From: Wolfiporia cocos
Lineage: Eukaryota; Basidiomycota; Agaricomycetes; Polyporales; Phaeolaceae
NCBI GenBank assembly: GCA_029448655.1
Contig: JACCLO010000006.1
Span: 3,286,001-3,350,000, forward strand
DNA length: 64,000 nucleotides
Reading direction: 5' to 3'
The first letter of the stretch is position 1. Each line of letters opens with the position of its first letter. The notes under the pieces were generated by a model. That model was given only the letters and a program-made list of their open reading frames with translations, was not told the DNA's origin and ran no database searches. Below, piece by piece: positions 21,057 to 32,784 of this stretch. A program made the position numbers and the translations under genes.

Positions 21057-21218
21057 GCAATGATTAGGCGGGTATATGCGTGTACAAGGCCGAGACGACG
21101 CGATCGCCGTGGCGAGGACGCGCCAGTCACGCGAGGGCGTCGAGGGGATGCCGCGGCAGGTTCAAACTCAGCGTTCCCACGGGGGACTTCCCTCTGGCGC
21201 CCCAGCCTACCTCAAGTC

Positions 21219-21942
21219 CAGCCTTGCATCTGTCGGGCGATGGGCTTGGATTCTAATTAAGAAATTAGATAGAGGCGCTCCGATCGGCACAACGACTCGG
21301 GCGTCGGGCGAGAGGGGGCCGACGGAGGACAGGTGCAGTGAGGTACGAGCGCTAGGCCGAACGTTTGCTTCCCTAAGCAAGTGGGGAGGAACGAGAGACG
21401 CGTAAGCGCATTTGCGCAGCACCTTCTCGTAGCCCACTGCAAAAACCAGTTTTCTGACCCACCCAGCCACTCCCCAGTGTTGGATGGTGGTGTAGTCGTG
21501 CCACCGCCTCGTTTCGGCCTCTACACCGCCAACCAACGCTCGAGAAGTTCGGTCCTTTGTGGCTCAGCTCGGTCGTCTCCCTCGCGCGCGAAGCGCTCGA
21601 AAATCCGTCGCATCATCGCATTCGCAGCGCTTCCAAACACGGATTTTCGGCCTTCGCACACCTTCAAAATTCCGAGTTTTTCGTAGCCTTAGCACCTTCG
21701 ATATACTCGTCACTGTACACTATCCTCGTAGATCCCCACTTAGGAAGCTAGCGGACATCTTATCAGATAAGATTCTCGATTAGTGATTGGTCGCGCAACA
21801 TTGGCCCGCACAGATTAGATCTCACGGAATGCCTATTCGCGCCGCCGACGCACGCAATCCATGCTTGGAAAATCGCACATATTGTCTCCCCCATGCTGCC
21901 TGCTCAGTGACTGCTTAGCCGGCGAGCGCGCAGTACTAGACG
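21219..21942. other. Upstream region of atm1
   Basis: About 720 bp of fairly GC-rich sequence. The first 30 bp continue the older repeat split by C3. The stretch 21570-21690 is rich in pyrimidine and CG steps. Frames here lack motifs. The atm1 promoter should lie in the last few hundred bases, but no element is distinctive. Confidence 0.4.
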
Positions 21943-24575
21943 ATGAGTCAACTGTTTCGACCTCTGTGCTCGCCGACGCGTAGGGCATTCGCAGCGAGCG
22001 TGCCCGTCAAGCCGCCTACATTTTACTATGGGCGCCCATGTGCTCGAGCGGGGCGGCCGATATTGGGCGAGCAACATGGCTTTTGGCGCATCTCGTTGCG
22101 CAGAAACCAGAACCTTGCGTCGCAGGCGAAGACAGCCGAACAAGCTGCCAAAATTCCAGCTACCAAACCCCCACAGGCACCGGTACAGAATCTCGGAACG
22201 GACAGTATCCATATAACCCAGTCAGAACAGCGCAAGAAGGACTGGAGTATTGTCAAGAAACTAGCAGAGAATCTCTGGCCCAAAGACGACTGGTCAACTC
22301 GCGTGCGAGTGATACTAGGTTTCGGGTTGCTGATCTCAGGAAAGGTACACGAACCGTGAGCTCCGTGCTGATGTTGTGAGATTCTGACTACACGAAAGCT
22401 GCTGAACGTTCAAGTGCCCCTGATCTTTAAGCAAATCATCGATACCCTCAACCTAGACATCACCGCCGGATCCACAGTGTGGGTCGTTGCGGGTTCGCTC
22501 ATCCTGGGTTGTACGTTATACTGCGCAAAGCCCCCGCACACAACGCTCACGTCCGTGCCTTGAGTCTCCAGATGGCGCAGCGCGTATCGGGGCGACTCTC
22601 TTTGGCGAATTGCTCAATGCTGTCTTCGCGCGCGTTGGCCAGCGTGCGATCCGCAAGGTCGCGCGGCAGACGTTCGAGCACTTGCTCAACCTGGACCTCA
22701 AGTTCCACCTGTCGCGGCAGACGGGCGGTCTAACACGGGCGATTGACAGGGGCACCAAGTACGCTGAATGCTCAGTCGGTCGTGTATGCCGTTGAACGAT
22801 GCTGCAGAGGGATAACGTTCATCTTGCAAGCGATCATATTCCGGATTGTGCCTACAGCGCTGGAGATCTCCCTGGTTTGCGGCATCTTGGTCAGTCAGCT
22901 CACTTTGCTGCGATCATTCGCAAGGTCTGACATTGATATTGCTTCAGTCGTATAAGTTCGGCTGGGACTTCGCTGCGATTACAGTTGCGACTATGGCTGC
23001 ATATACCTGGTTCACTGTGCGTACAACGTCGTGGCGGTGCGTCTTTGTACTTTCTCCTGAGCTTCGAAGAATTAACATGTTCGTCAGGACACGCTTCCGC
23101 CGTGAAGCAAACGTTGCAGATAACAAGGCGGCCACCGTGGCAGTAGACTCGCTCATCAACTACGAGGCGGTCAAGGTACGAGTAATTGTAGCTCACGTTC
23201 TAGCTCGCCTTCACAAATGGCTGTCGTAGCACTTCAACAATGAAAGGCACGAGATCGCTCAGTATGATAAACACCTGTCTGCATACGAGAAAGCGTCGGT
23301 CAAGATTGCCACATCACTTGCGTACCTTAACTCTGGGCAAAATGTCATTTTCTCGTCAGCACTCACTATGATGATGTTTTTGGCTGCTCAAGGCGTGATC
23401 AATGGTCTTCGTTTCCTCTTGCTCTCCTGTGTTCGTACCATTGACGTTTGTTCGTGTAGGCACTATGAGTATTGGTGATCTCGTGATGGTCAACCAGCTG
23501 GTGTTCCAGCTCTCCTTGCCCCTGAATTTCCTTGGTACAATCTACAGAGAGATGCGCCAAAGTCTGCTCGACATGGAAGTACTATTTAACCTGGTCACGG
23601 AGAACCAGCCACCCAGGGTAAGTCACTTTCTTGGATTAACATCGTGGATGAAGGGCTCAATGTTCTTGCAGGACAAGCCCAACGCGAAGCCGCTGCAGCT
23701 GCACGGCGGTGCCATCAAGTTCGAGAACGTGAGCTTCGCATACCACACCGCACGGCCCATCTTCCGGAACGTCTCCTTCTCCATCCCCGCAGGCAAGAAA
23801 ATCGCGCTCGTCGGGCCCTCGGGCTGCGGCAAGTCGACCGTCTTCCGGCTGCTCTTCCGCTTCTACGAGCCGTCCGGTGGGCGGATCCTTGTCGACGGGC
23901 AAGATGTCTCGGACCTGCAGCTCGCGTCGCTCCGCGCGGCGATCGGCGTCGTCCCGCAGGACACGCCGCTCTTCCACTCGGACGTGCTGCAGAACATCCG
24001 CTACGGGCGGCTCGACGCGAGCGACGAGGAGGTATGGGAGGCAGCGCGGAAGGCGCATGTGCATGAGGCAATCATGCGCCTGCCCGAGAAGTACCAGACG
24101 AAAGTGGGCGAGCGTGGGCTGATGATCTCGGGCGGCGAGAAGCAGCGGCTCGCGGTCGCGCGCGTACTTCTGAAGGACCCGCCGATCCTGTTCTTTGACG
24201 AGGCTGTGAGTTCTCGCGTGTGCATTTTCAGCGACGATCGCACTGATAGTGGGACATGCAGACCTCGGCATTGGACGCGCATTCCGAGGCAGAATTGATG
24301 CGAAATATCAACTCACTTCTGTCGGAAAAGAGCCGCACGAGCATCTTCATCGCACATCGGCTGCGCACCGTTGTCGAAGCTGGTGTGTTGCCTATCATCC
24401 TTCCATCTATGAGGGTTCCTAACTTCCCGTCGCAGATCTTATTATCGTTCTCAAAGACGGCGAAGTTGTGGAGCAGGGCACGCATGACGAGCTTATCCGT
24501 GCTGGAGGGCTTTACTACAGCATGTGGATGGAGCAAGTCTACCAGGAGCAGAGCAAGAAGTCGGCGGACTCTTGA
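21943..24575 (+). CDS. atm1: Mitochondrial ABC transporter Atm1
   Basis: Homolog of yeast Atm1/human ABCB7, the inner-membrane half-transporter that exports a glutathione-linked sulfur species from mitochondria for cytosolic Fe-S assembly. Eleven exons: 21943-22344, 22399-22510, 22572-22758, 22808-22889, 22948-23036, 23088-23175, 23230-23404, 23460-23617, 23672-24205, 24262-24382, 24436-24575, all GT..AG. An Arg-rich N-terminus ([20 protein letters not shown]) fits a mitochondrial presequence. Exons 1-8 carry the membrane domain ([17 protein letters not shown], DYRLSRQTG-like region, [19 protein letters not shown]). The nucleotide-binding domain shows Walker A (GPSGCGKST), signature (ISGGEKQR), Walker B (ILFFDEATSAL, split by an intron) and H-loop (IAHRL). 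About 695 residues, the usual length. A relic of the same gene lies at 7030-7290. Confidence 0.95.
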
Positions 24576-24628
24576 TCTGTTCACTATGACAGAGTATTAT
24601 AGTTGTGAATTATGATATGTAGTCTATC

Positions 24629-27600
24629 TTATTCAATCCTCATCCGCAGCCATGTCAACAAGCCCTTCGTTCCTTCTCTCTCCCAAATCCTCCGCTGAGG
24701 CACACGGAACCTAGGCTCGACAATCAGTTTCGCTGATCATGATAAGTGCAAGAACCATTCACGTACAGATTGCCATCCACAAGGAATACGTCCAGCGGCA
24801 GCAATCCGAGCTCAGGAGGTAGTTTCCCGATCTCATTGTCTCGCAGATCCAACTCTTCGAGCTTCCACAAAGGGCAGCTGCGGTTTCCTTTGAACAACTC
24901 GGCAATGCCCTGGAATCCGTCCAGGTCATTGATACGGTTCCCGCGCAGCCGGATGTGTCTAAGACCTTTCCGTGAATGCGGGGAATCGCCCTCTTCGGGA
25001 GGCGAGGCTAAGATCAGTGAAGAGAGAACATCCTTGGTAAGAGCGGCAGAAGTCAATGTGTTATACGAGAGGTCGAGAGTCCTCAAACTGGGGAATAACC
25101 TCGTCAGAAGAGGCAGCAATGGCTCAGTTGTGCGTCGTAGAGCCGTCTCGTCCCCACTGTCTCCACGAGTCACCGAGACAGAATCGGGGAGATTGCAGCC
25201 CTCCAGGCTCAGCTCCTCCAGACTGGGCAAGTAAACACCGTCGCCATCGGGAAGAGTAAATGTCGGATCCTTGCGCCTATTGACGAGAATGAGAGATCTG
25301 AGTGTGTATGCTAATGGTTGAGATACTATGACCGCAAGGGGCATCGTGGGCGTCGGAATCGCAAGGGCAAGGTCGGACGCGGACGAATCTGCGCCCAGGG
25401 ATAGACGCTTTGATACGGGAGCATAGGAGAAAGACCGAGCGTGAGGTGGAGCCTTGGACAAGGTAGACGGAGGTAGAGTGAGGGTGAGGCTAGACTTATC
25501 GTAGAACTGCGAGTTGGATAGCACCGAACCAGTACCGGTTGGTGAGGGTGAAATGCTGGGGGTACCCGGAGACTTCGATCCAGGAGAGGACGTTCCGTTG
25601 TGTGCCGTTTGTTTCGACTCGGCGACGGCGGCGGCGGCGGCAGCTCTCGCCCGCCGCTTCGCACCCGCAGTCAGCAGGCCTTGCTCCGCCTCGATCTCCC
25701 ATGGTTCCTTCTCAATGACCTGCCTTTTTGCGGAATCCGGCGAGGATGCGTTCGAAACCGCCGATCTCGCACGTCTCTTTGCACCCTCCGTCAGTAACCC
25801 TTGCTCCGCCTCAATCTCCCAAGCCTCCTTCACGACTTCGTTCTTTCCACCACCTCTGGCGTTGCGCTCGCCGATTTTCAGTCCCTCTTCCACGCCTGCA
25901 CCTCCATGCCGCGCATTCCTCAACTTCGCTTTGCGTTCCGCCTCCACCTCCCATGCTTCCCTTATGACCTTCTTCCCCAAGATAATGCGTAGAACACCAT
26001 CTCGCGGCTCGTCTGTCGTAACCTCGAACTCAAGCTCTTGCTTTAACGCAGGCGGCCGGAAGGCTGCCTCAATGACAGGAAGTGCGACATGTGTCTCGCC
26101 AAGATCGAACACTTTAAAAACAGGGAATGGCCTGGAACAACCCGCGATAGACAAAAGATCTACTGGAATCGAGTCGTTTCCAATGTCAGCATGCTCCATA
26201 CGAAGTTCGCTCAGCCTTTCGAGGCGGGCCAAGGCCTGGAGAAGCGTCTTGCATTCGCCGAGCGGGTTTGCCGACAAGTCGATCTTCGTGAGTTGCGGGG
26301 GAAGCGCGTTCACACGTGCATGGTCGATCGCTGCGGCGGACAACTGATTGTACGAGAGATCAAGGGTGGTGAGACGTGGAAGAGGCATTGTTGCCCGCGT
26401 AATGCTTTGGCAGAACCAGTCGCCGCGTGGATCGCGTGTTCGCGCCAAGGGATTTGAGCCGTCTGCATCAAACGGTGCTCGAAGAGGCAGCGCCGTCAGG
26501 AAGTTATGCGAGAGATTCAACGTCGTGAGATGCGGAAGTGCCCAGAGATTTTCTGGGAGGGAAGTTAAGGAGTTGTGTGAGAGATCAAGAACGGTTAAGG
26601 CGGTGAGATCGGCGAATGTATCCGGAAGGGTGGTCAGTTTGTTGTTGTGCAACTGGTTTACGTTTAAGTTTCCAATGGTGCGAAAATATGCGGTAACTCA
26701 CGTCAACGGTCTTCAACGAGCCGAACATTGAGATTTCAGGTTGGATTTCAACAATCTCGTTAGACCAAGCTTTCAGGACCTCAAGGTCCTGAGCTTCGTA
26801 CCACGAGGGCACATTAGAGTTGCCTCCCCTTCGACGCGATGATACACTATCATCCGCGGAGGATGTTGTGATGGGCGGCTCGACAGGGACAGATGCAAGA
26901 GGTTCAGGCTTGACCCCAAGGTGCACCTCGAACAATGCAGACGGCAAACAAGGAAGAGCCCGAGAAGCAAGGTTAATTGCGCCTTAATAGATACCTTGAA
27001 TTATCGAGATGGAGTCGGCAGGAAGGAACGGTGACTAGAGACATGTCAGGCAGGTCATACACAACGACTACGCCGTTTCATGTGTCGCTACACGCAAACG
27101 CGTCTCTACGCGCGCGCTCGGTTCATGGGTCATAGTTTTGACGAAATGCAATGCGGTATCGTATCATCGAGAGCTTAGGCGAGAGAAGCGATGCAGCTTA
27201 ATCGGCCTAGAAATGCCTGCCTGACATGTCCATAGCACAAGAGATACGACATACCTGTGCTTCGTGCGCGATCAATTGTATCCTTTACTGACCATCGCCC
27301 AAGGTCTACCTCGTCATCGGTCTGCTTCTTAGCCACAGTAGGAAGTGCATCCTCCAATTCCCCAAAGTCGAAGTCTCCAGTCGCGCCATTGGTAGTGCTC
27401 TGTGCCTTCTTCGCCTCAGCACGCCTGAGCGCGATCTGTTCTCTGATGCTCAGCTGAGGCTTCTTCTCCTTTTCTGAGAGGTCTTCAGGGGTAGGGGTTG
27501 TCCGCCGCGATGAAGCTCTAGAGGATACAGGAGATCTGGGCGGTCTCGGAGATGTTGGCGTTCGAACGGAAGGAGTCGGACTGAGAGATGGCCTAGCGCG

Positions 27601-27666
27601 AGAGTTAAGAGTACTGAGGCCAGAAACGGGTGTACGTGATGAACCACCTCGGTTCGCGCGAGACAT
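24629..27666 (-). CDS. Leucine-rich-repeat protein, LRRC40-like
   Basis: Four exons: 27255-27666, 26702-26982, 24767-26652 and 24629-24710. The start is chosen at 27666 (ACCATGTC context, MSRANRGGSSRTP). The N-terminus is Ser/Pro/Arg-rich and disordered, with an SIREQIALRRAEAKK helix. LRRs follow: ALPCLPSALFEV, then KLTTLPDTFADLTALTVLDL, SLTSLPENLWALPHLTTLNL. A middle disordered region holds three copies of a K(E/I)xWE(I/V)EAE module, and LRRs resume at the C-terminus (LWKLEELDLRDNEIGKLPPE). It ends FRVPQRRIWEREGTKGLLTW.., as I recall for fungal and animal LRRC40 relatives. Probably a cytosolic or nuclear scaffold; function unknown. Intron 1 is 272 bp because it contains a MITE (27038-27232). 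Its stop lies 53 bp from that of atm1. Confidence 0.9.
27038..27232. mobile_element. 195-bp MITE in LRR-gene intron 1
   Basis: Inverted ends GAGACATGTCAGGCAGG and CCTGCCTGACATGTCCA (15 of 17 paired) are flanked by TA on both sides (27036-27037, 27233-27234), as in Tc1/mariner MITEs. Without it the host intron would be about 75 bp, normal for this genome. It has no ORF. Confidence 0.8.
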
Positions 27667-28161
27667 GGTGTTCGGGCAGTCAGTTGAAATGAGAGTCAAG
27701 TAGAGCCACTTGCCAAGTCAGCGGATTCGCGCGTCACGTAGGCTGCCCCTTGATACCCCGGTGGGGTTTCGGGGTCTCGACTCCCGCTGTGCCGTTTTGG
27801 GATAGTCCCATCGCCCCCGCGTCCATAGCTCTCGCTGCCGGTCGACTTCAAGACAATTCTCTAGGTCCCTCCGACCTTACACGCCAAGTAAGTGCTGGAA
27901 CCACTGTCGGGATGGCTCTGTGCGCTTCCGGGAAATAATTTGGCGAAGTTTGAGCAATTTGGGAGGCTGGATGGTCATGGGAGGATTAGGATGACGGACT
28001 TGTCGGAACGTGCAGGTGGTGGATTGGGAGCTGACTTCTCGTCGTCGTTGCAGCCGGGAAAAGTGCGAAAGGCTTTCGCAGTGAGTATTTTGTCACATCG
28101 CGGAAGCACGCCCAAGGTTCACCCTCTGATAGCTTCCAACTTCTTACTGAGCTCGCCCAAC
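27667..28161. promoter_or_regulatory. Divergent promoter between LRR gene and rps10
   Basis: Only 495 bp separate the two start codons, so this interval must hold both promoters. It is rich in C/T runs near the rps10 side. A GTGAGT at 28081 suggests a 5'-UTR intron for rps10. No TATA box is evident. Individual elements cannot be named. Confidence 0.5.
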
Positions 28162-28714
28162 ATGATCATCTCCAAGCCCCACAGGCGTATCATCTACGAG
28201 TCTCTCTTCAAGGGTTCGCAGCATCGACACCTTGCCATTATGCGGAGGAAGACTGATATACTACACTTCTAGAGGGTGTCCTTGTTGCGAAGAAGGACTA
28301 CAACGCCCCCAAGCACGAAGAGCTCGATGTGCCTAACCTCGAAGTCATCAAGGCTATGCAGAGCCTGACGTCCAAGGGTCTTGTCAAGACGCAGTTCTCT
28401 TGGCAGTGGTACTACTACGTCCTCACCCCGGAGGGTGTTGAATACCTCCGTGAATGGTGTGCAGCTCCTGTGCGCTATTATCGTGCATATATACTCATGG
28501 GATTTGTGCCAGGTTGAACCTGCCCGCTGAGATTGTGCCTTCGACGCACAAGCGTGCGGTCCGCCCACCTCGTCCCGCGGCTGTTCGCCCGGGTGGCGAG
28601 GGTGCCTACCGTGCGCCTCGTGGCGACCGGGAGGACTACAGGAAGAAGGAGGATGCGCCTGGCGAGTACAGGCCACGGTTCGCTGGTGTCGGTCGGGGTG
28701 CGCCGAGGGAGTAG
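28162..28714 (+). CDS. rps10: 40S ribosomal protein eS10
   Basis: Component of the small ribosomal subunit near the mRNA entry side. Three exons: 28162-28213, 28273-28456 and 28513-28714, GT..AG. The joined protein (145 aa) opens [20 protein letters not shown], then [51 protein letters not shown] and EIVPSTHKR, all family hallmarks. It ends in the usual Arg/Gly/Pro-rich tail ([14 protein letters not shown]). The start was chosen because it begins the conserved N-terminal helix directly. Confidence 0.96.
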
Positions 28715-28911
28715 ACGAGTGTACTCAGATGCTGAGTAGCCGTCTCCATCACACGCATACTGGTCTTCGGAGGGGACATCGTTTGGGACGGCAGGTTGAG
28801 CTCTCCGGATGTCGTCATGGCTGCCACCTGTTCAAAACTGTAGTACGAGCATCCCATGCTGCGCTTATGCTATTCTTTTCACGACATCTATGACTATGAG
28901 GTCTTCCAGGC

Positions 28912-30841
28912 TCAATCAAAGAAGTTGACTATGTTTCTAGGTATATGTCGCTCGTTGTTTTTCCTTCGTTCCCGTAAGTCGGCAATATGCCTGGCGGATG
29001 CGCTACACATGTCAACGATAAGCTGCTAGTTGTTGCAAGATCCCTGCAGTTGGTGCCTACCTTGTGACACCACATCTTCCGCGGCTGCTCACGAATAGGT
29101 CTGAGGTTGTAGCAACCATCTTCCGCAAGATACCAACCACTCCTGGATCTCCCAGTATCGCAGTTTCGTCCCCGTCGCTCGTTATATTGAGACTTCCACC
29201 GTGATGGAGACTGGCGTTGATTCGTGCCAGCTCATCAGCAAGGTTTGTTAAACTCCATTTCTCCAGCTCGCCTCCGGGTGCAAAAGCAGTTTTCAAAACT
29301 TTGGACGCCTCCATGTGTTTCTGCGCCATCTCCGCTTCCTTATTGTTAGCTGTGGCATTCAAGTCTGATCCAGAGGGTGGGCGATCGGTCACAAGCAATA
29401 TGGATTTGATACCGTAAGCCGAGGTCTCGTCATGCAGAAGCATATCGAGCGCGTCAACGAGCGCATCCGAGCATGCAGAGACAAGTGCTGGAGGGAGCTT
29501 CTCAGGGCGCCAATGCACGGCAAGGTATGGACCCAAAGAAGCGGTGAGTTTCTCAGCGAGAGCCCAGAGTTTGGATGAGTATTCGATCAAGGCAGAGTCT
29601 GAAGGTAGATATAGCTGGCGGTGCACATCCCAGTGTACGAGGAGCACTTCTGCGTCTCGAGTTGAGTAGGTGGGTATCTGCTTCTGCTTCTGGGCTTGGT
29701 CGCCATCATCTTCTAATTCGGAACGGTCATCTGTGATAACGGTCGACTCCTCCAGTAAGGTGGTGGCGAGGATCGCGCCAAGATCAGCATCAGTCGAGAC
29801 AGAAGCACTGTCCAGAGGAATATCCAAGTGTGCCGACAATGAAGACGACAGATTGGCATCCAGCCTGCGGAAGCGTGTTCCCAAGCACCTTGCGCTCCTC
29901 AGTTGCAGGCCCGGGCTGGCCTCCACCTGAACGCGGACATGATCAGCGGGTGAATCCCCCGTTTGTGCTTCCGTCTTCTCCTCGTCAACCGAGACGATCA
30001 GCCCCACCGGCGCCCGCGGCCGCATGTCAACCCAAGTGCGGAAGTCGTCCATCATCATCACCCGAGTCCCACCGGCGTGCGCAGTGCTGGCGATATCAAA
30101 ATACACGCTATACTCCCAGCGGAGACATGTCCCAAGGCGATCGTGTCCAGCGTTCGGAAGAACCAACGTGCGGTTTAGGGCATTCGTGAGCGTGTGGAGC
30201 TGCCAAAGCTGTGTCTGCGCTTTTGGCTCTCGCTCAGTGATTGCTAGGGGGAGCAGAAGGCGACAAGGACTGCTCCAGCAGAATCGCGCGTCTAACTCGT
30301 CTGTTGATGCTGAGCCCGTCAATGCGTGCTTGGATCCCGATAGAGTACTAGGACGGGACTCCGGCAGAGCGGTGACAATGGGAGGAAAATGAGGCACATC
30401 GTGCAGGCTCGTCTGCTGAATATCTTCGATGTCAAAGTCAACATTAATACTCGGCGCATGGGTAATTTGGTTGATTGCTGAGTGGTCTACCACGGGCATC
30501 CTCCCGCTCGCAGTTGTGGCATCGCTTACGGGAGACTGTTTGCCAGGGCCTTCGGCATAATTGTATGCTTTGGTCGCATGGATAAATAGACCACGTATAT
30601 CAACAGCCAGCAACCAGAGAAGCATAGATAGACAGCATAGAGTCACGCAGGCGATAGCTGAACGCCATCGTGTGATAGCCCTGCCGAAAGATCGCCTATT
30701 TCTTGCTTTTTTGTAGTTATCTCCTGGGTATCTTTCATCGGCAAGCTCGCGTGGAAGCGAACTCGGAAGTCGAATATATTGAGGCGACGCTGCATCTGTC
30801 CATGAGGCTGGCGACTGCTTGGGCGTTCGCATTCGCAACAT
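28912..30841 (-). CDS. Type II membrane protein, O-fucosyltransferase-like
   Basis: A 594-codon first exon (29061-30841), probably joined through a 70-bp intron (28991-29060) to a short last exon (28912-28990) ending NIVNFFD; without that intron it stops at 29057. The N-terminus has a basic cytosolic stretch, then one membrane segment (AIACVTLCCLSMLLWLLAVD, residues about 60-82), the layout of a Golgi type II enzyme. The lumenal part contains FCWSSPCRLLLPLAI, ALNRTLVLPNAG, LGTCLRWEYSVYFD, YLAVHWRPEKLPP and SILLVTDRPPSG, and a late DLFVSS block. This series resembles the basidiomycete family annotated as GDP-fucose O-fucosyltransferase-like. Activity is not proven; it may act in glycan or wall assembly. 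Confidence 0.72.
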
Positions 30842-32784
30842 TGTCTAAGTCGTCAAATAGAGACACGAATCTTTCAACAGTTGTAAGGGCATCATCGATA
30901 TATCGTACAAGTTGAATCACCTATTCTCGGTGCCTAAGGACGGTATTTGATCTCGAAAGACAGTTGTGAGCGGAGTACTGTGTTGACTCAGGGAGCTCGA
31001 GCCGCGGATGTTCGAACGACTGCGCTTGCCTTTCCTGGGTGTGTTGACGCTTCAAGTTCTTCAGCGCTTCCTGAAGTTTTCAACTTGCTCTCTCACCGGC
31101 AGCTCCGACTCATTTCGTAGACGTGCTTGCTCCTCGTATCACCGTCTGTCCTCGAAGCCACGAATGAGGAGTTGAGTACGTACACATGGCCTTTCAACAC
31201 GATGCTGGCCTGAGCCGGAATCTCCCTAGAGGACCAGCCGGTTCATGTGCTTGGATAGTGACTAGTGAAGACTAGGATGCGCATTCGACCTATTTGGGCT
31301 TTGCTTCTCTGACGAACACGCGGATGAGACTCTGGTCTCGCTAAAACTTTGCTCTAACCTCATTGGTTGCATCACCTGGCCTTGGTGCGTTGGCCAAGCA
31401 CTATATGTTGCTGTCTGTTGTAAACGGTTGCTTGCCAATGCCCTGGGCCATTTCTGGGACGGGTGGTTCTGAGCAACCAGCTGCGCTCTCGTGAACTATC
31501 TTGTCTAAGCTCTGGGACATTATATGGTACTTTGGCGTTGTATGTTTGAAGCCACAGAATCGTGAAGGATAGTATTTATAGGACATATTCCCTGGGTACT
31601 GCTCACCCTTCGCTGTGATGACGGTCTATTCTTGGATATAACGGAGTTCGGCATGGTCCTCCGCGAAACTGTATGCTGAAATGATGAAGCAGTCGCGGGC
31701 CGTTTCTGACACCTGTGGATTGTATGGGGACTACATGCGGGATCATCTCCTGCGTTACCTACAGCAACGAGGACTTGAAGTCGATGTCTTACCAATTCCC
31801 TATATACCGACGGTGCTCCGCTGAAGCGGTTCGTCTACTCGTGGTGCAATTGCTCTACTCGAGTCTCCGGTACGAGTCACTTGCGTCACGAAGACCGACA
31901 GGTGAGTCTACGCCTGCGCAATTCTTGGAGAGAGAGAACTTGGGACTTGTCATGCAGCGATCATCTAATGAGATATTCGTATATGCGACAGCCCATGCCG
32001 GGTGGACTAAGGGTACACGTTCACTACCAGCGGTATAATCTAACTGCGATATTGCGTCATGAACATGTAGCGTCTGCTCGCCGCAAGATGACAGTCTGCG
32101 GACGGCCAGAATTGCTGCACGTCACAATTACATTACAAGGCATTGCCACTAAAGGCGCCGCCAATCATCTGCAGCTGACCGTGTCTACCAATATCGATTT
32201 CATCTCGCTGCCTATAGCGCTGATCAATCTCACGCGTCCTCATCTCTCCACATCCCTTGTGTCTGGCGGAACATGTCCAGGCATAACGGCAGGAATACGA
32301 TACTCGGATGATGTTCCGTCTGATTTGATGGTGATGATCATCCTTAAAGCGAAGCTTCTGATTCGTGGTCGGTGGCAGATGCCCTTGGTCCGCCCCGGTA
32401 AGACATCTTACAATTTCCGCCCGCAATTCAGGATTGTGCGCTACTTTCAAGGAGAAGTACTACAGAATGATGACGAATACAATTTCATAATTTGCTGACT
32501 CATTAGCGGGGCGCCACAAAGTCACCTGGCAGCTCCGTGGTCAGATATGCGGGTACAAAACCGCAATCTTGTGTTCCCCACGAGGTGATGCCAATGGCAC
32601 AATTCCCCATTCCGTCAAATACCGCTCAATTATAAGACATTTCGCCTTAGCTGCATAGATTCTCTGGCATTCTAACCGCACAGCCTCTTTTAGGTATAAC
32701 CTCTGGTACAAATAGCGTTAAGAAGATGAGCCTCAGTCAACATCATCTTGTTGAGGCACCTTGACGAGTGTACTCATTGTCACT
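30842..32784. other. 1.9-kb interval, no assigned gene
   Basis: An open frame on + (31881-32498, 205 codons) has no motif I know. On the minus strand a motif-like text (VIVTCSNSGRPQTVILRRAD near 32080-32140, KSDGTSSEYRIPAVMPG near 32280-32340) is interrupted by stops, which could be introns of a real gene or decay. The interval also holds the likely promoters of the flanking genes. Left unassigned. Confidence 0.35.

Larger units (their letters stand above)
20309..21209. mobile_element. Inverted-repeat transposon copy C3, reversed
   Basis: Flanks TCTCAAGTC (20300-20308) and CCTCAAGTC (21210-21218) form a 9-bp target duplication with one mismatch. Termini are TAGGCT and AGCCTA. The internal block GTTCCCACGGGGGACTTCC is at the right end and its complement near 20397-20410. 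Orientation is opposite to C1 and C2: the hairpin (20321-20363) and the DUF6589-type leader are on the left and the helicase 5' end on the right. At 901 bp it is the most deleted copy. Confidence 0.85.

Noticed and set aside
23657..24271. 204-codon frame on the minus strand
   Set aside because: Antisense to the conserved nucleotide-binding domain of atm1; open only because of GC-rich codons.
25514..26347. 277-codon frame on the plus strand
   Set aside because: Antisense to the LRR gene, whose repeats and splice sites are clear.
31881..32498. 205-codon frame as a host gene
   Set aside because: No motif, no credible neighbouring exons, and the opposite strand has equally suggestive text; left unassigned.
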